In this document: piece by piece, positions 21,472-35,410 of the stretch
Position numbering within the stretch: the stretch's first letter is position 1
Layout: each line of letters starts with the position of its first letter
DNA from: Cinclus cinclus
Taxonomy: Eukaryota > Chordata > Aves > Passeriformes > Cinclidae
Direction: 5' to 3'
Length of the DNA: 64,000 nucleotides
NCBI RefSeq assembly: GCF_963662255.1
Contig: NC_085046.1
Location: 25,501,620-25,565,619, forward strand
Notes under the pieces: model-generated
What the model was told of the DNA's origin: nothing
Seen by the model: only the letters and a program-made list of their open reading frames with translations
The model's database searches: none
Made by a program: the position numbers and the translations under genes

Positions 21472-22462
21472 AGAGAATCACTGAGTATGCTGAGTTGGAA
21501 GGAACCCAAAAGGATCATCGAGTTCCAGCTCCTGTGCCTGCACAGGACCATCCCCAAGAGTCACACCAAGTGCCCAAGAGCATGGTCCAAACAAATGTTT
21601 CTTGAACTTTGTCAGGCTTTGTGCTGTGACCACTTTCCTGGGTAGCGTGATCCAGTGTCCCACCATCCTCTAGGTGAAAGCCATATTTTTCTAATATCCA
21701 ACCTAAAACTCCCCTGATACAACTTCAGGCCATTCCTTCACTGGTCCTGCACTGGTTGCCACAGAGAAGAGCCAGCAGTCATTGCCTGCCCCTCCTCTTC
21801 CCCTCTTGAGGAAGTTTTAACTGGAGTGGGGTCTCTCCTCAGTCTCCTCCAGGCTGAACAGACCAAGTGACCTCAGACACTGCTCATATGGCTTCCCCTC
21901 AAGGCATTTTGTCATTCTTGTCTGCCTCTTTTAGGCACTCTCCAATAGTTCAATGTCTTTTTTATATTGTGGCTCCCAAATCTGCCCCCAGCACTGAGGT
22001 GAGGCTGCCCCAGCTCAGAGCACAGCAGGACAATCCCCTCCCTTGCCCAGCTGTCAGTGCTGTGCCTGATGTCCCCCAGGACACAGCTGGCTCTCCTGGC
22101 TGCCAGGGCACTGCTGGCCCATGTTCAACTTGCCAATGACCAGAACCCCCACGTCCCTTTCTGTGGCCCTGCTTTCCAGCATGTCATTCTCCAGTCTGTC
22201 TGTGCATCCAGGGTTGCCCCATCCCAGGAGGGGATCTGACACTGTCCCTTGTTAAATTTCATACAGTTGGTGATTGCCCTGCTCTGTAATTTGTTGAAGT
22301 CTTTCTGCAGGACCTCCCTGCCTTTGAAGGGTCAACAGCTCCTCCCAGTTTTGTATTGTCCGTAAATTTGCCTAGTATCCTTCCAGACCTTTGCCCAAGT
22401 CTTTAATGAAGATGTTGCAGAGCACAGGGCAGAGGATGAAGCCCTGTGTAACCCCACTACCA
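21472..22462 (-). mobile_element. CR1 LINE, 3' end fragment (5'-truncated)
   Basis: Read on the minus strand this is the 3' part of a CR1 retrotransposon, the dominant LINE of birds. The CR1 3' end lies near 21472, with one degraded copy of the terminal ATTCTATG-type repeat (GATTCTCTGAT). It is followed by the hallmark GAGTTGGAAGGAACCC (21490-21505) and ATCATCGAG (21514-21522). Further in are CTGGGTAGCGTGATCCAGTG, ATATCCAACCTAAA and CCCCAGCACTGAGGTGAGGC-type CR1 segments. Similarity stops at about 22462, after CCTGTGTAACCCCACTACC, which is the usual 5' truncation. No open reverse transcriptase remains, and the copy is diverged and inactive. Confidence 0.92.
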
Positions 22463-25400
22463 TTACACATTGGTGAAAGTAAGAGGTCTATTTAACTTGC
22501 TTTTAGGTCAGAGTTTTGTTTAGCTGTTAATTTTCTAATGTAATCTCTGGTGCATATTGCACAACAACCCAGCTCAGTTCTGGAAAAAGATGATTGTCCA
22601 CTACTTGGAAGGAGATAATGAGAAGTGACGTTGGTTACAGCACCCAGAGTCTCATCTGAGACTCTCACCTGATGCAGCTAGAGCCTACTTTATCCCCACA
22701 CTTGTACCAGTTGTGGCTGAGGTTCTTGGTTATGACAGAAAACAGGTCTTTCTGCTTTATATGCTTTGTCACCAGCATGCTATACATGCTGGTGATAGCG
22801 GCCCAAATATTGACAAAAATGTCAACAGTTTTGCCTATCCTAGTTCTTGGAAATCCTTGACACCTGGCATTTACAGTGGTGACCAGCGCAACATGCATAA
22901 GCATTAATGGCATTACTTTGTCTTCCCACAGTTATAACAGAGGACTGAGGCTATTTCAGCTTGGTCCTGCCTCTTCCACCTCACATGTCAATCAGTGGAA
23001 CAAGTTCTAGTTTTATTTATGCAGGTACTGGTGCTGTCCATTGCCAGTCTGTGCCCATGCTTAAGCAAAATTCAATCAGGAGTTCAGCTGTACATTCCCG
23101 CTGTGAAACCTGCCCAGCTCCCTCTGTGTGGTTTCTCTGCTCCTTTCCAAGGGCTTTCAGGAATACATATACAAAGTGGTTTTATTTGGTATGGTAGAAG
23201 ATGCGTAGGGATTAAATACATTCTATGTATGCATATTTGTACAAAGCCCCATATTATTCTGTTTGTTTTAGCATAAATACTCATGCAGAAGACAAAATGA
23301 GAGTCACATCTGGAAAAAATACATGTCATACTTAGTACAGTAGTTAAGTTTTCCCATGCTATTAAGAAAGTTCATTGTGATGATGGCTGCCACATCTCTG
23401 CTTCTGTCATTATCCCAGACTCTGTTGCTGAATTGGTATCCTGGGTTATGGCCATTCATCTGGCATCTGAAGGGACTAAAAAATCAAGATCATAATCTGT
23501 GAAAGATTACTGGGTATGCAGTATTTGGTTAACCTTGCTTCTGTCTTGTTTGAGGTTCTGCTCCCACCCTTTCTCCTTCTTGCTCTTCCTGGATAACTAT
23601 AGCCATAGGTAGGTGCTTTGTGACACCTTAGATTTATCTGCTCTTTCACTGATGTGTGAGGGAGGAGAGACCCTCTCCACAATTTAAACCATCCAAGAGA
23701 ATCCTACCAAAACAGGCGATTGCTCTCCTGGGAATTGGTGTGTAAGAAAAGGACTGCTAAGGTGTCTCAAGCACAGAGTGAGTCTTGAAGTGGCTCAGGT
23801 GTTGAGTGTTGGAAGAACATTGTAGGTGAGTGCAAAAGCTGGTAAGGAAGGCTGTATATCTTAAAAAATATGTTTTCATGTGCTGTTTTTTTATCAAGGA
23901 TTTTCTTCTTAGGAAGTGGAGTGCCTTGTATTTATTTTAATCCAGGTTACTATGCAGGATTGCTTGGACAGGTGGTAATGCCTTTTGGTTCAGAGATCTG
24001 CCAGGGAGGACAGAGTGTAGGCTCCTGTGAGTGAAGATCAATATTTCTTTGGTATAAAGAGGGCATACATGAACACATATTGATAGATATAAATATATGT
24101 GTGTGTATATGACAATTAAGTTGGCCTGCTTTTGTGCAAGTCCATACTAGCAGAAGATTCTTAGCATTGCCTAGATGGTGCTTTCAATTTAGGACTTGGA
24201 CAGCTGAGATGTGGCTCGTCATCAAACTCCATGTTTCAAAATATTACAGGGTGTGCTAAAGACAGGGTCCTCTGTGAAAGGGGATGTACTTGCCTTCCAG
24301 ATGAACCAAGAACACAAAAAATCACTCAGGGTGCTGTTCCTTGAAGTCAGAATTCATTCTTTGTGAAGTGAGTAAGGTGTGGAGTTAGGTGAATGAAAGT
24401 CTTTTGTCTTGAATAGCAAGAAAGATTTTGGGAGCATTAAAAATTGTGTGACTTGTTGACATGTAATTAATCTGCTGTCTGTATGACTTGGGAAGAGAAC
24501 CTTGGCCTTGGTTCTGCTCTCCCACTACCTCCCTATCCCCTCATGTGAACCTGAGAATGCTGCATCCACTGTTGTATGTTCTGTCCTGTGTGCTGTATTT
24601 CTAAATCTTGGTGACTTTTGTTGGATTGGAATCTTCTCAGTGAGGGAAGAATGCTCCAGTACATTGCAGCATGAGTTATATCCAGAAAAATGATGTTAGC
24701 AGAACATAACATCTCTGGAGTGCTCTGGCCTGGCTCCTTGGCAAAACAGGTACTTGTTTGATACACAGCCCTTTTGGGCTGCTAGATACCATGTGCACAC
24801 ATACCCAGTGAAAGGCCGATAGACAAGTCCTGTTTTTGGTGTCTTTTTCCTTTGGCTATAAAATAATCAAAGACTGAGACTCAGGGCCAGCTAAATTGTG
24901 GTTTATTTCAGGATACAATTGTCAAAGATGTGGAGAATTCTGGGGGGACAGCTGAAGGCTTGAGGTGAGGATGTGGAGTTTGAGCTCATACAGTGTGGTC
25001 AGTAATATGGATAGTTTCTACAGGGCTGTAGTATGGGTATCCCTTGGTGGGAGAAACCTAAGTGAGTGATGAAAATGGCGTGGTGATGTTCAGAGGCTTC
25101 GTTGTTGTATAGCTAGGATATCACTACAGAACATGAAAGTAATTCTAGGAAAGTAATTCATTTGCATGTGGTCCCATTGACTGGAGTAGCTTAATACCCA
25201 TTTGAAAGTGCATCTTATTATAATTCTTATGACAAAATCCACATGAATACACTAACCCTTTTCTATGAAATATTTCTGTGACTTTTGCCCAGAATTCAGC
25301 CTTTGGCCCATGGAAGTCTAATTCATTACGTAGGGATTTTTGGTTGGTATTATTTACTGTTTTTCAATAATCATCATTTCATAATGCCACCACTAAGCAG

Positions 25401-28400
25401 AACTAGTTCTTTACTTTTCTACATTTTGTAATGCTGAAAGAGCCCCATCTCACTCTTTTGAACATCAAAGGGAGATTGCCACTAGGCAGTAAGTATGATA
25501 GATGCATAATTTGCAGCTACATCAATTTTCTATCTGATCCACTTTTCTCTCTGCTATTTAAAAAGTAAATGAATGGGGAGATCAGAACTCAAAAGGAGTT
25601 AACACACTAGTCTCAGGTAAAGCTTTATCTGCCTACCAAGCTGCCATGGCTCGCAATAAAGTGAATCTTCTCCTTCTATGCAAGCAATTTTAAAAATTTG
25701 AAAATCTTTGTAGGCCAAGCATTACAAAAATGCAGTTATTGCCAGGCAGAAATCTTAATTTCTATCATATGCAAGACCTACAGTGTTAACATTCATAAGA
25801 AGTTTATGAATAGGAATCCAGAGGAAATTACCTACTTCTTATCAATAGTCACTATTTCCTCTGTGTGCATAGAGGCGTAGAGGAGAATAGTTGGTATCTT
25901 TATTATTAAAATGTCAAGTTATTTCTTTTGTAGATTTCTGGAGTGCATATGTTGTATTACAGCACAAAGAGTACATGCTCTTGGTGCACAGGGAACACAA
26001 TATCTATTATAGTTTTTAATACTGCCATTATGTGGAGTGTGGAACAAAAAATATAACAGGCATTCTTGGCTTTCTTCACATAGAGGGATTGCTCAGCTGT
26101 CCCTAGTCCTGTGAAGGAGAATCAGAGATTGGAGTACAAGGTTTGCAAAGGAGAGATTTGCAGTAACCCTCTGCTTACCTAGCCATAAACACTGGCAATT
26201 CTATAATGGAAAAAAGAGAGAAAAGAGAGGATGGGCTCAATTTCCCCTGATCACTAAGACAGGTTTGTAGCTAGGCCTGATTTGCCTTTAGTAGTAATTT
26301 TATAAGGGTACAACATGTGTAGAATTACTGATGGCTTACGTCAATGGAAAGGAAAGGATGTTTTTAGGACTAAAATGAGCCCATTTTTTTCTTCTCTCTC
26401 TCTCTTTTTTTTTTTTTTTCTTTTCATGGAATAGACATAACTTTTGGTTTTCTAGACCTTAAATTGTTTGAGGTGAGGTAGTGATTTCCAGAAAAAATAT
26501 TCTGTGGCTCAGGGGGTTCTCTGTGACACAAATGGCTAGATTCTGGAAGGCTATAATGGGGAAACATCATTACAGACTTACCTTGTTCTTTTACTCTACA
26601 CTAGAGACCTTTTGGTAACTGGTGTTGTATACAGACCTTTGGTCTCATCTTGTGTGTTTGTTCTTGTGTGCTTCTGTGCGTGGTGGGGAGCCTGCCTCTC
26701 ATGGTAATAATTTCCTCTGAGTGGTGGAGGAAGGAAAATGATTTTCTGTGCCACACCCTGAGACAGAGTGCAGCAACTGAGTCTGAATCTTCTGATGTCT
26801 GAATCCAGCCCTTGAAGCAGAAACAAGTATCTGAACTGCTGCAAGCTAACTATAATCAACTCTTTGCACACAATTCTCTTTTCTGCAGCTAAAATATGCT
26901 CATGCAGGTGGATAAACTAATGCAATTTGACTGAACTTTCCAACTTAAAGGGAACAGGTGTGTTATCTAAGAAACATCTGCCTCTACTCCTGAGATTAAA
27001 TATTCTGGTTCAGTTTATAAAAAATAAAATTGGCAAACTCTAAAAAAATTAACATTTTTCTGTGACAAACTTGAACTTGAGATTGGCCACCTGAAATACG
27101 AGAAGCTCATTGGGGCTTAATTTTAATTTATCTTGTTCTTTTGCCGTTCAGACAGCTTCTTTTCATTACAAATGTTTATAAAATACGTATTGCTGAATAT
27201 TCCCTGACACAAAGTTATGTGCTTTGTTTTCTTACCATTTCTAGTTCTGATATGATATGTTATTCTTCTACCAGATCTGTATGGTATTTAAAACCTCTGT
27301 GGGTTTCTAAAATCACTATATGTATTCTCAAATATAGAAAGTTCATTTCATTTTCTAAAAATTTTTGGTTTTTATAAAATTGTATCTGTATTTCAAAGCT
27401 TTATTTGAGGTCTCAGCCAGTTTTGTCTACGTAGAAGTTTCGGTGTGTAACTCTACATGTGACTCTTTGTATTTTCATTTTCAGAGGATGACATGTCTTA
27501 GAGGAAATGGTACAAAATAGAAAAAATACCTATGTAATGAAAGAATTCAAATTATTTTTTCCATACAGTATGTTGCAGGTTCATTTGAAATGTAGTTTTA
27601 AATACATTAAAAAAATCGACCTCAGTTTCTACTGTTCACACCAATGATGACATATCCATTTGTTGACCAGGAAAATGACTAGAAAAACACTAAAGTATTA
27701 CACTTACTTTCTGTGAGCATAAAATGAAGCCAAGAATGACAAATCAAGGTCAGAGCTTATCTTTCAAATAGAAGACTAGGAGCAGCTGGTCACCATGATT
27801 GAACCTAAAATGAGATTCTTCAGTCTGTGTTTAAACAGTTCAAGCTGTAAGAGGTAGTGAAAATCCACTATTTCCTGTTTTGTACAACAGATACTTATAA
27901 GTGTTGAGTGCTTTTGAAATGAAAATAATTTATCTAAATATCTTTTAATATCTAGGCCTCCCTAGGGATGTCCAACTTCATAATCTATTTTGGTATTTTA
28001 GTATTCCTTGCAAATAAAAAGTAGCCCTAATTTTTTATTTTACAAGGAAAAACAAAAGCTTGCTTTTCACTGTATAGAATTCTAAATGCAGCATATATTT
28101 GCATTTCTCTGCATTTATAGATGTGTACTGGAAGTGATGTTGAAAACAGTACAGAAAAGGATTACAACCACTCTAAAAGTGGACAGAGTAACATCTTTGG
28201 ATGCGATGATTTTTGCAGCATGCACCATTTGTGAACATAAGTATCAGTTGCAGGCTATTTGATCCAGTTTTGCTTCCTTCACTTCTAAATATTGAAGGGA
28301 ACTTTAAAATCATGAAGACTGTATGCATAAAAAATGCTCAAGACTTGATATCAGGACGTGTTGATATCAGGGCATATTGAGTAATCACAATATTCTTGTT

Positions 28401-31400
28401 TGTGGGAGTACAGAGGTGAAAACAGAACTATGCTAATGTGTGTGGGAAACTGATGTAGTCAATTCACTTCAGGAATTTACAAATTTTTGGTGTTGGTTCC
28501 CTCAATAAATGTTACTCCCCTTTCATTGTCCCAGGTGAAGAAGCTGAAGTGGAAAAACTTTTCTTCTCTCTCCCTCCGTCTTTCTATATGTAAATGAAAA
28601 TATAAGGGAAATGAAATATTGTTTTTTTCTTAATAATGTATACAAATTATATTTTCACAAATTAAAGTAAAAGCACCTCATGAAAATTATTGAAGATGTG
28701 ACAACTTATTTATACTCCATTAATTTAACTCTGTTAGGGATAATAACAGGTCTTGAGAAGTAAAAGGCAGAATTACCTAGATTGTTCAATCTTTGTCTTT
28801 CAATCATCTTTGTCCTCAGTTACAAAGAAAATAGTTCTGGCGTTTTCACAGGGTGCTGAAAAGAGATGTGAATTCTGGGGCCAAATCTAGAAATTTCTTA
28901 TTGTTCATGGTGAGGAGGAGACCAGTGGGAAGGGACAGTCAGAGTGAGATGTAATTTCAGATGATCAAGTGGTTTTTGAATGAGCTTGTTCATAGTGAGG
29001 AAGAGCTCTGTAAGAGAAAAGCAAGAGATTTTGCTTGAATGTTTGGCTTCAAGTGCACCTTCTAAACACCTACAGTGAATGTGATAGACTGTTTTGAAGA
29101 GCATATTATGGGTGGGCATTGAATCAGAGACCTTCCTTTCACATATCTTTGTGCTGACCTGATTGCTGGAAGAATTGAAACAAGGATTTGCCAAGGAGGA
29201 GCAGCAAAGGACAAAACTATTCAGTGAACAAGGGCAAATCGTCTGAAGCATTAATGGAAATGTATATCACGTTTTCCTTACTCGTATACTCTGCAACAAA
29301 TATGCAAAACCTTAGAATTACTCCCCAGCTTCTAGATTTGTGTGACCTGTGCATTTCCTGATTGCAATTTTTTTTCACCAGTTTTATTCTTCCTCTTCCT
29401 CTCTATTCGTATGCTTTCACTTTCCTAGAAGAAAGGTTCACATGAGCTTTGGGGGAACTTCAATCAGCTTTGGGTAAATCCCCAGCTGAGCAGCTGTGAA
29501 CAGGGACTACTCTGCATGGCAGGCAGCATTCATTGCAGTCTGTGTACAGTCTGTGGGAGGAAGCCCTTGCTTTTCAGCTGTGTCCCTGGGATGAGCAGCA
29601 CATATCTGAGAGGAAAGGGAGAGGTTTCAAAGAACTAATCTCCTGTAGTTTTAGAGATTGCAAGTTGCTTTGACTTCCCTGTCCATGGACAAAAGGCATT
29701 GTTTTGTTGTTGAGTTAAGGGATGACCTTCTATCCTGGCTTTTCCATGGACATTTTATTTATCTAGGCTATGAGGATAAGCAAGGTGCTTTCTTCTGTGT
29801 TTCTGGAAGTTCCCCATTTTGCATAGTTGCCACAGGAGAAGGCTGTGTTGTCTTTAGGCTTTCTTTGCACTGATGGTGTGGCAAATGTTGTTCGAATACA
29901 ACTAAGGATTGGGGCCATATGCTGGCTGTCAAACACGATTATTTTTCAGAACTATACTCACAGAAGTGAGTCCTTTGATCATATCCCAAAGGCAAGAGGG
30001 AGAGGTTCTCTCTGGTCATATTAATATCATGCTGGTTTTCATTTATTTTTCAATGATGTTTTTTCCTTACTACGGTGAAAATCCTCATAAATAAATCATG
30101 GAGCATTAAACGGCTCAGTATGCACTTGCTTTCAAAAGTATTTGCCTTTTAATTTAAGAATGCTTTAAAACTTATTTTAGATGATTCTGTGCTGGTATTA
30201 TATCAAGTGTTCAGTGTCCAACAGCTGTGGCATTTTTTCTGGTTGCTTGCCTCAGGTGAGGAGCTGCCTAAAACAACTTTCTTGGAATATTAATATCTGT
30301 AAAGAAGGTTGCTTACTCGTGAATACCTTGTTTTTGGCCACGGTGTAACTCATCAGTAGATCAGAGGGGGAGAATTTGTACTTTAGCTACCTGAGGTGCT
30401 GTTGACACAAAGATAGATGGTGTCTAATACTGTAAAGATCCCATGTCTGAGAAGTTTCCACTTCAGAAGTTTCTCCTCTGACAGATACAGAAGGTAAATT
30501 CTTTAATCAGGGAAAATCATGCTGTCATATTCAACATTAACACATGTCCTGTGATAATCCCAAAGTCAACATCGCTAACAATTTTGATTAAAATTATTAT
30601 TTTATGGGTGATATATACCCAGCCAATATGCTTTCTTCATGCCAAATATGGAATTATGGGAGAACTCTCCCTCTTCTAACAAAAATTCTTTTTCTCTCTT
30701 TGGTAAAGAAAATATAAAGAGAAATATATAGTCTGAAGGTAGTCATGAGTAAATAATATTCTTATGCAGCTGCTAAGCAAAATAAACTCTTGGTGCCTGC
30801 ATTTTAAAACGGCTGCCAGCAAGTTAGTTGAAACGAGTTCAAAATCTATATGCAGATGAAATTGTGTGTTGTGACTGTCTACCTAACACTGGATAAATAC
30901 AGCTGGATGGAATGTTTCCCATCTAATTTAGATGTGTGTGTCACCAAGAAGGCTTCCAGGAGATGATGAGATTCTGGGGTGTGTCACAGAAATGTAAGAT
31001 GGATCACAGGTGTTGATTTCTTTTCTGCTAAATAAGAAACTATTAAAACAATTCACATCAACAGAAATGGTTCTTCCACATGAATATGGCCCATTAAATA
31101 TGGGGGAGTTTGAAATATTGGTCCTGCAAATAACTATAGCTACCTGCACATGCTGAAATTCTATTAAAATTAATGACATAGTATATAGAAGAAAGCATAT
31201 GCTCATGAATTTCTTTGAAATCAAACTTGATGCATAGCACGAGCCTCTTACAGATTAGAAATTAGTAAAACAACAATATTTTAATACTATAAGATTCTTT
31301 TCCTTCCTTTATTTCACCCATTTTCATTTGGAATGTAACTGTCTTTTCCAGGGAATTTTACCAGTGTTTTATATTATGTTAATTTATTTATTTCTTCTCC

Positions 31401-34400
31401 AATTTCTTTTTATTCCTCTAGAACTCTTTTCCAAGACCTTTTCTCCTAATTTAATTTTTTTTGGTTGTACTGCTCTGTTCAAGGTTTATTACTGCTTTCT
31501 TTTTTCGTAGGGTTCTTGTTACACATGTATTTTTCTTGGTTTCTGTGACTGTTTAACCCTTTCCCATCTATTTATTTTACTCATGCTTTCTCACTTATGA
31601 CATGGTATTCGCTACAGCTTTTGTCCCATGTTTCATTAAAGGTGTATAGGAAATTGCACAAAAGTAACTTATAAAGTATCACTGAACACATGATTAAACC
31701 TAATTTTTTGAGAGTCCATATATTTCAAAACTACATGTAATAGATTTCTTACATTACAGTGATAAAAAAAGGAAAACAGATATGGTTTGGAATTTTTATT
31801 TTGTTTAACAAAGTAAATTTTTTTGGTAATATACATCTGTTAATCCATAGAAAGTATAGTAATTTTTTATTAAAGCATCTAATAAATAGGATTAGCTTGA
31901 TCCAATTGTTTAGATTTACAAATAGCATCAACAAAAAAAGAGTGAAAATTTGTCAAGATTGAGGAAGAATTGCCAATGAAAGTGCTTTAATGAGGTTTGA
32001 AATATACATTCTTCTGAATTGCTTTTCTCTCTTGCATTTTTTGTAAGGCTGGTTAGGTATAAGAACTGCATCATTAGTCTTTAAGAAATGGTCAATTACT
32101 GGGAACTGCAAATTAGCTCTACCTGTCAGTGCCTCCAAAGGGGAAGCTTTGCTCATCTGCAATATGGGAAACAAGAGGAGAGCTGAATGTCATGGGAATC
32201 TCTAAATCAGCTGTGACAACAAGCAAATCTATCTTCAAAGAAGATCGAGACAATAGCCCTTCCTGCCAGAGTGGAATTAAAAGGAAAAATGGACAAGTTC
32301 AAAAGCAGCTCTGCAGAATCAGACTTTAATATTACTAACAGATCAAAGGAAATGGACTAATAGAAAATAGATGAACTAGACAAACTAGGAGAACAGCCTG
32401 CCTCATAAACCTAAGCTGAACCACAGACTGGTTTCCTGAACTTTTATTTCTGTATTTTTACTAGTCACTTGCCCAAACATTCTTCAAGGTTTATTGCCTT
32501 TGTCTTTCCTACACTGTTGCAGAGTGGCCCATGCAATATCGGGTTTCTACCTCGTGTCTGGTGTCTGGAGGCAGGGGTAGGAAGCAGTAGGAAAATTCTA
32601 CATTCTCCTCTCATTTTTGCTACCTATAATATTCTTATAATACACTTATAATACAGCAGAACATTGTGGGAGTGTGGAGCAGGAAATATGGGTCTGTCTT
32701 CTGGAGTTTTGGCTAAAGCAACTAGGCTTCCCCAAATAAGTTTGTGTCTATTTCAGTTTGGGGAAAATTTCTTGAGGCTCCAGTGATCCTGCAAGCTAAA
32801 TTTCTGTCAGCCACAATGAAATCTTAGACACCTGGCTCATGTGCACAGACCTATGTGTAGACACTTAAATTTAGCTCAATATTGTCCTCATTAGGAAAGA
32901 TTTTTGTGAGCATTTGTTATGCCATTTAATTTTGTCATTGCTTGTATAGAAGGAATGCTTTTCTTGTTCTGTTGTCTTCTGGTGATTTTCTTTAAACTGT
33001 GAGGCAAGGTGAACAACTGGGGAACTTTGTCTTGGGTGTGATGTCACATCAGAACAAGTGATGCAATATTTCATGCCCGCCTTGCTATAGAAGCAGGCAA
33101 AATCAGATAAGTTCAGTTTTCCAGCTAAAGTATACTTAACATAGTATGACTTAATTAGGTCCAATTAACTAAGCAATAGTACTTCATGCTTGCTGAGGAA
33201 CTGACAAAAAAGGAAAGCAAGATTTTCAGAAATTCTAGTTGTTATTGTGATTCCAGAATTTTTGAAAATTGTTCAGCCTTTAGTCTGGAATAAATTTTCT
33301 CTTAGGAATCTTGAATTTCCTTGTTAGAAGGATGGTGGAGTAGCAGAAGCTTGTTTATTTGTTTCACTATTGAGACCATGACAGTTTTTTTGTGACTGTG
33401 CCTAAGGAGAAGCTGTTATCTTGAAAAGTTTCTGGCATTACTCAAATATTCAGCTAACAGTCACGTTCCATACTTGGAAATTATGCTGAGGAATATAATG
33501 GAGAATTTGCAATTTATGACTGGAAACAGGATGTGACTTTCATGGGGCTTCCCAAAAACCATGGGAATGTTTCATTTCTCTGCTGTATATGATTGGGATG
33601 GAACTAATTTTCTTCAAAGCAGCCTGCATGGTGTTGTATTTTGGACTTGTGATGAAAACATTGCTGATAACACATGGATGTTTTAACTATTGATGAACAG
33701 TGCTTGCACAGCGTCATATAAAGTCATGTTTAACAATAAAACTGAAGAGAAGTTTATCCAAAGTAGACATTGCTCAGACTAGCTGGAGACTGGTCTGTTT
33801 GTGGGAGGTGGTGAGGAAAAAATTGTCTTTGCATCACTTGATATTTTTATTTCCCCCCTTTTTTTTTCTTTTTTTTTTGACTTTATGAAAAAATGTTTAT
33901 TGTGACCCCACAAGGTTTTTCTTCCTTTAGCCCTTCTGATTATGCCCTTTGTCCTTCTGGGAAGAGTGAGTGACTGACTAACTAGGCGGAAACTTAGCTA
34001 CCACATAGTGCCGTCCCATCACAATTTCTACTTAGGTAGGATTGTTGATAAATATTGAATGAGATGTGAGAACTATTATCTGAATACTCTTATTTTTAAT
34101 TTCTGCTTTTTAATTTGTATATTCTGCAACCGCTCACTTCCTCAGCTGCATGTAATGCTGAAGAGAGGGACTGGGAACCTCTACTGCTGGAAAAAGAAGA
34201 TTCTCAGCTATAAGATTTTAATTTGCCTAAGAGAGGTGTCCAGAAGGACCCCATTGCAGAATGGTCCAGGAAATGGACCACAGCATAAGCCTAGCTGCAT
34301 GATGGAGAAATGCTGAAGTTGTATGCAGCAAACTGGGAGTGAATATGGAGTGTAGTTAATAGTATATTTTAGGGATAACTCCATACTTCTGCCTTTCCCT

Positions 34401-34889
34401 GAACTATTTTGATCACTAGAATTTGCAGACATCACTGTTATAAAGGTAATGGTATTAGTCACTAACGTGCAGTTGTTTCTGGAAGCTGGTTTGGTATGTC
34501 AGTAGAGTTGAAAAGACAAATTATGTGAAGACATAATCTGTCATTTTTTGCTCACAACTTACAGAGTGAGGCTAGACTTGGATTCAATAGGCAAATGAAC
34601 AAAAGTCTCTGAAAACACAAGATGGGACATAAAAAGATCAATTTACTCAATAGTATTCTTTGTCCTTAAGACAGAGTCTGGGAAGTTCTCTGAACTGTTC
34701 CTCCACATGTGGATGAAAGTTTTATGCAGGAATATTGAGAAGTTGCTTCTTTACAGTAGCTTGTCATTAAACATTTCTGAAGTGTTGGATATCTTTTAGC
34801 TCTTCATTTTATAGCAACATTTTTACAGGGATTCCAACTTGCTGTGGGGAAGAAAGAGCTAACCATCACTTGTAGCATCAATAGATATA
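22463..34889. other. AT-rich intron, no gene seen
   Basis: Intronic DNA without recognised exons. It contains a TC/T-rich tract (26391-26424) and a possible old reptile/bird repeat fragment near 25285-25335. The open frames (for example 22995-23276 and 28898-29251) match nothing I know and lack splice context. Confidence 0.6.
26391..26424. repeat. Pyrimidine tract (TC)n / poly-T
   Basis: (TC)n passing into a run of about 15 T. Confidence 0.9.
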
Positions 34890-35003
34890 GGAAATGAGGC
34901 TAGAAAACGAAATGTCATGGCCAAGGTCGAACAGAAAAGAATAGTAGAATTGGGATTTAAACCCACTTCTCTTCCAGGTGTCTTAACACAGAACTAATCT
35001 TCC
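34890..35003 (-). mobile_element. Ancient MIR-type SINE relic
   Basis: The minus-strand reading follows the MIR plan in order. It has a tRNA-like head with GGTTTAAATCCC (B-box region, plus-strand 34952-34964) and then CTGTTCGACCTTGGCCATGA (matching the usual TGTGACCTTGGGCAAG). It ends with CTAGCCTCATTTCC (matching CCTCAGTTTCC). MIR-like SINEs are very old and usually heavily diverged in birds, so this is a fossil. Confidence 0.8.
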
Positions 35004-35089
35004 GTTCTTTGTCTTAAAGGTAATTTGTTTTGTAAGTCAAATTCTTGGTATATTACTCCTAAGAAGTAACAGGGTAATAAAGATAATTA

Positions 35090-35410
35090 AGCAGATGTTC
35101 GAATCACTAAATGAGTGTCATTTTTTGTTTGAAGGCTATCCCAACATGAACTCAGATTTTAGTCTTTTGTGAAAATGTCTGATATAATGCTGAGTTTTAA
35201 TAGAGTACCAGAGAGAAGAATATTTAGCTACCTTCAATGTGTTCAGCTATTTGATTAATTGAAGGGCTCAGCAGTCAGCGGACATCTCATTAGCCAATTC
35301 ACATAGGCATGCTGTGACTATTTTGGATCACATATCCACAATTCAAATTGACAGTAAAAGTCCAATTAAAAAGTAAATGTATTTTCATACATTCTAGCAG
35401 TGGTGTTGTC
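35090..35410. promoter_or_regulatory. Candidate conserved non-coding element
   Basis: A complex, non-repetitive stretch with clustered homeodomain and POU-like words: TTTGATTAATTG (about 35251), CATTAGCCAATTCACATAGG (from 35289), AAGTCCAATTAAAAAG (from 35358). The texture differs from surrounding decayed intron. A role as an NXPH1 or neighbour-gene enhancer is inference. Confidence 0.4.

Noticed and set aside
28898..29251. A 117-codon minus-strand frame
   Set aside because: The composition looks random, with no motif and no context.
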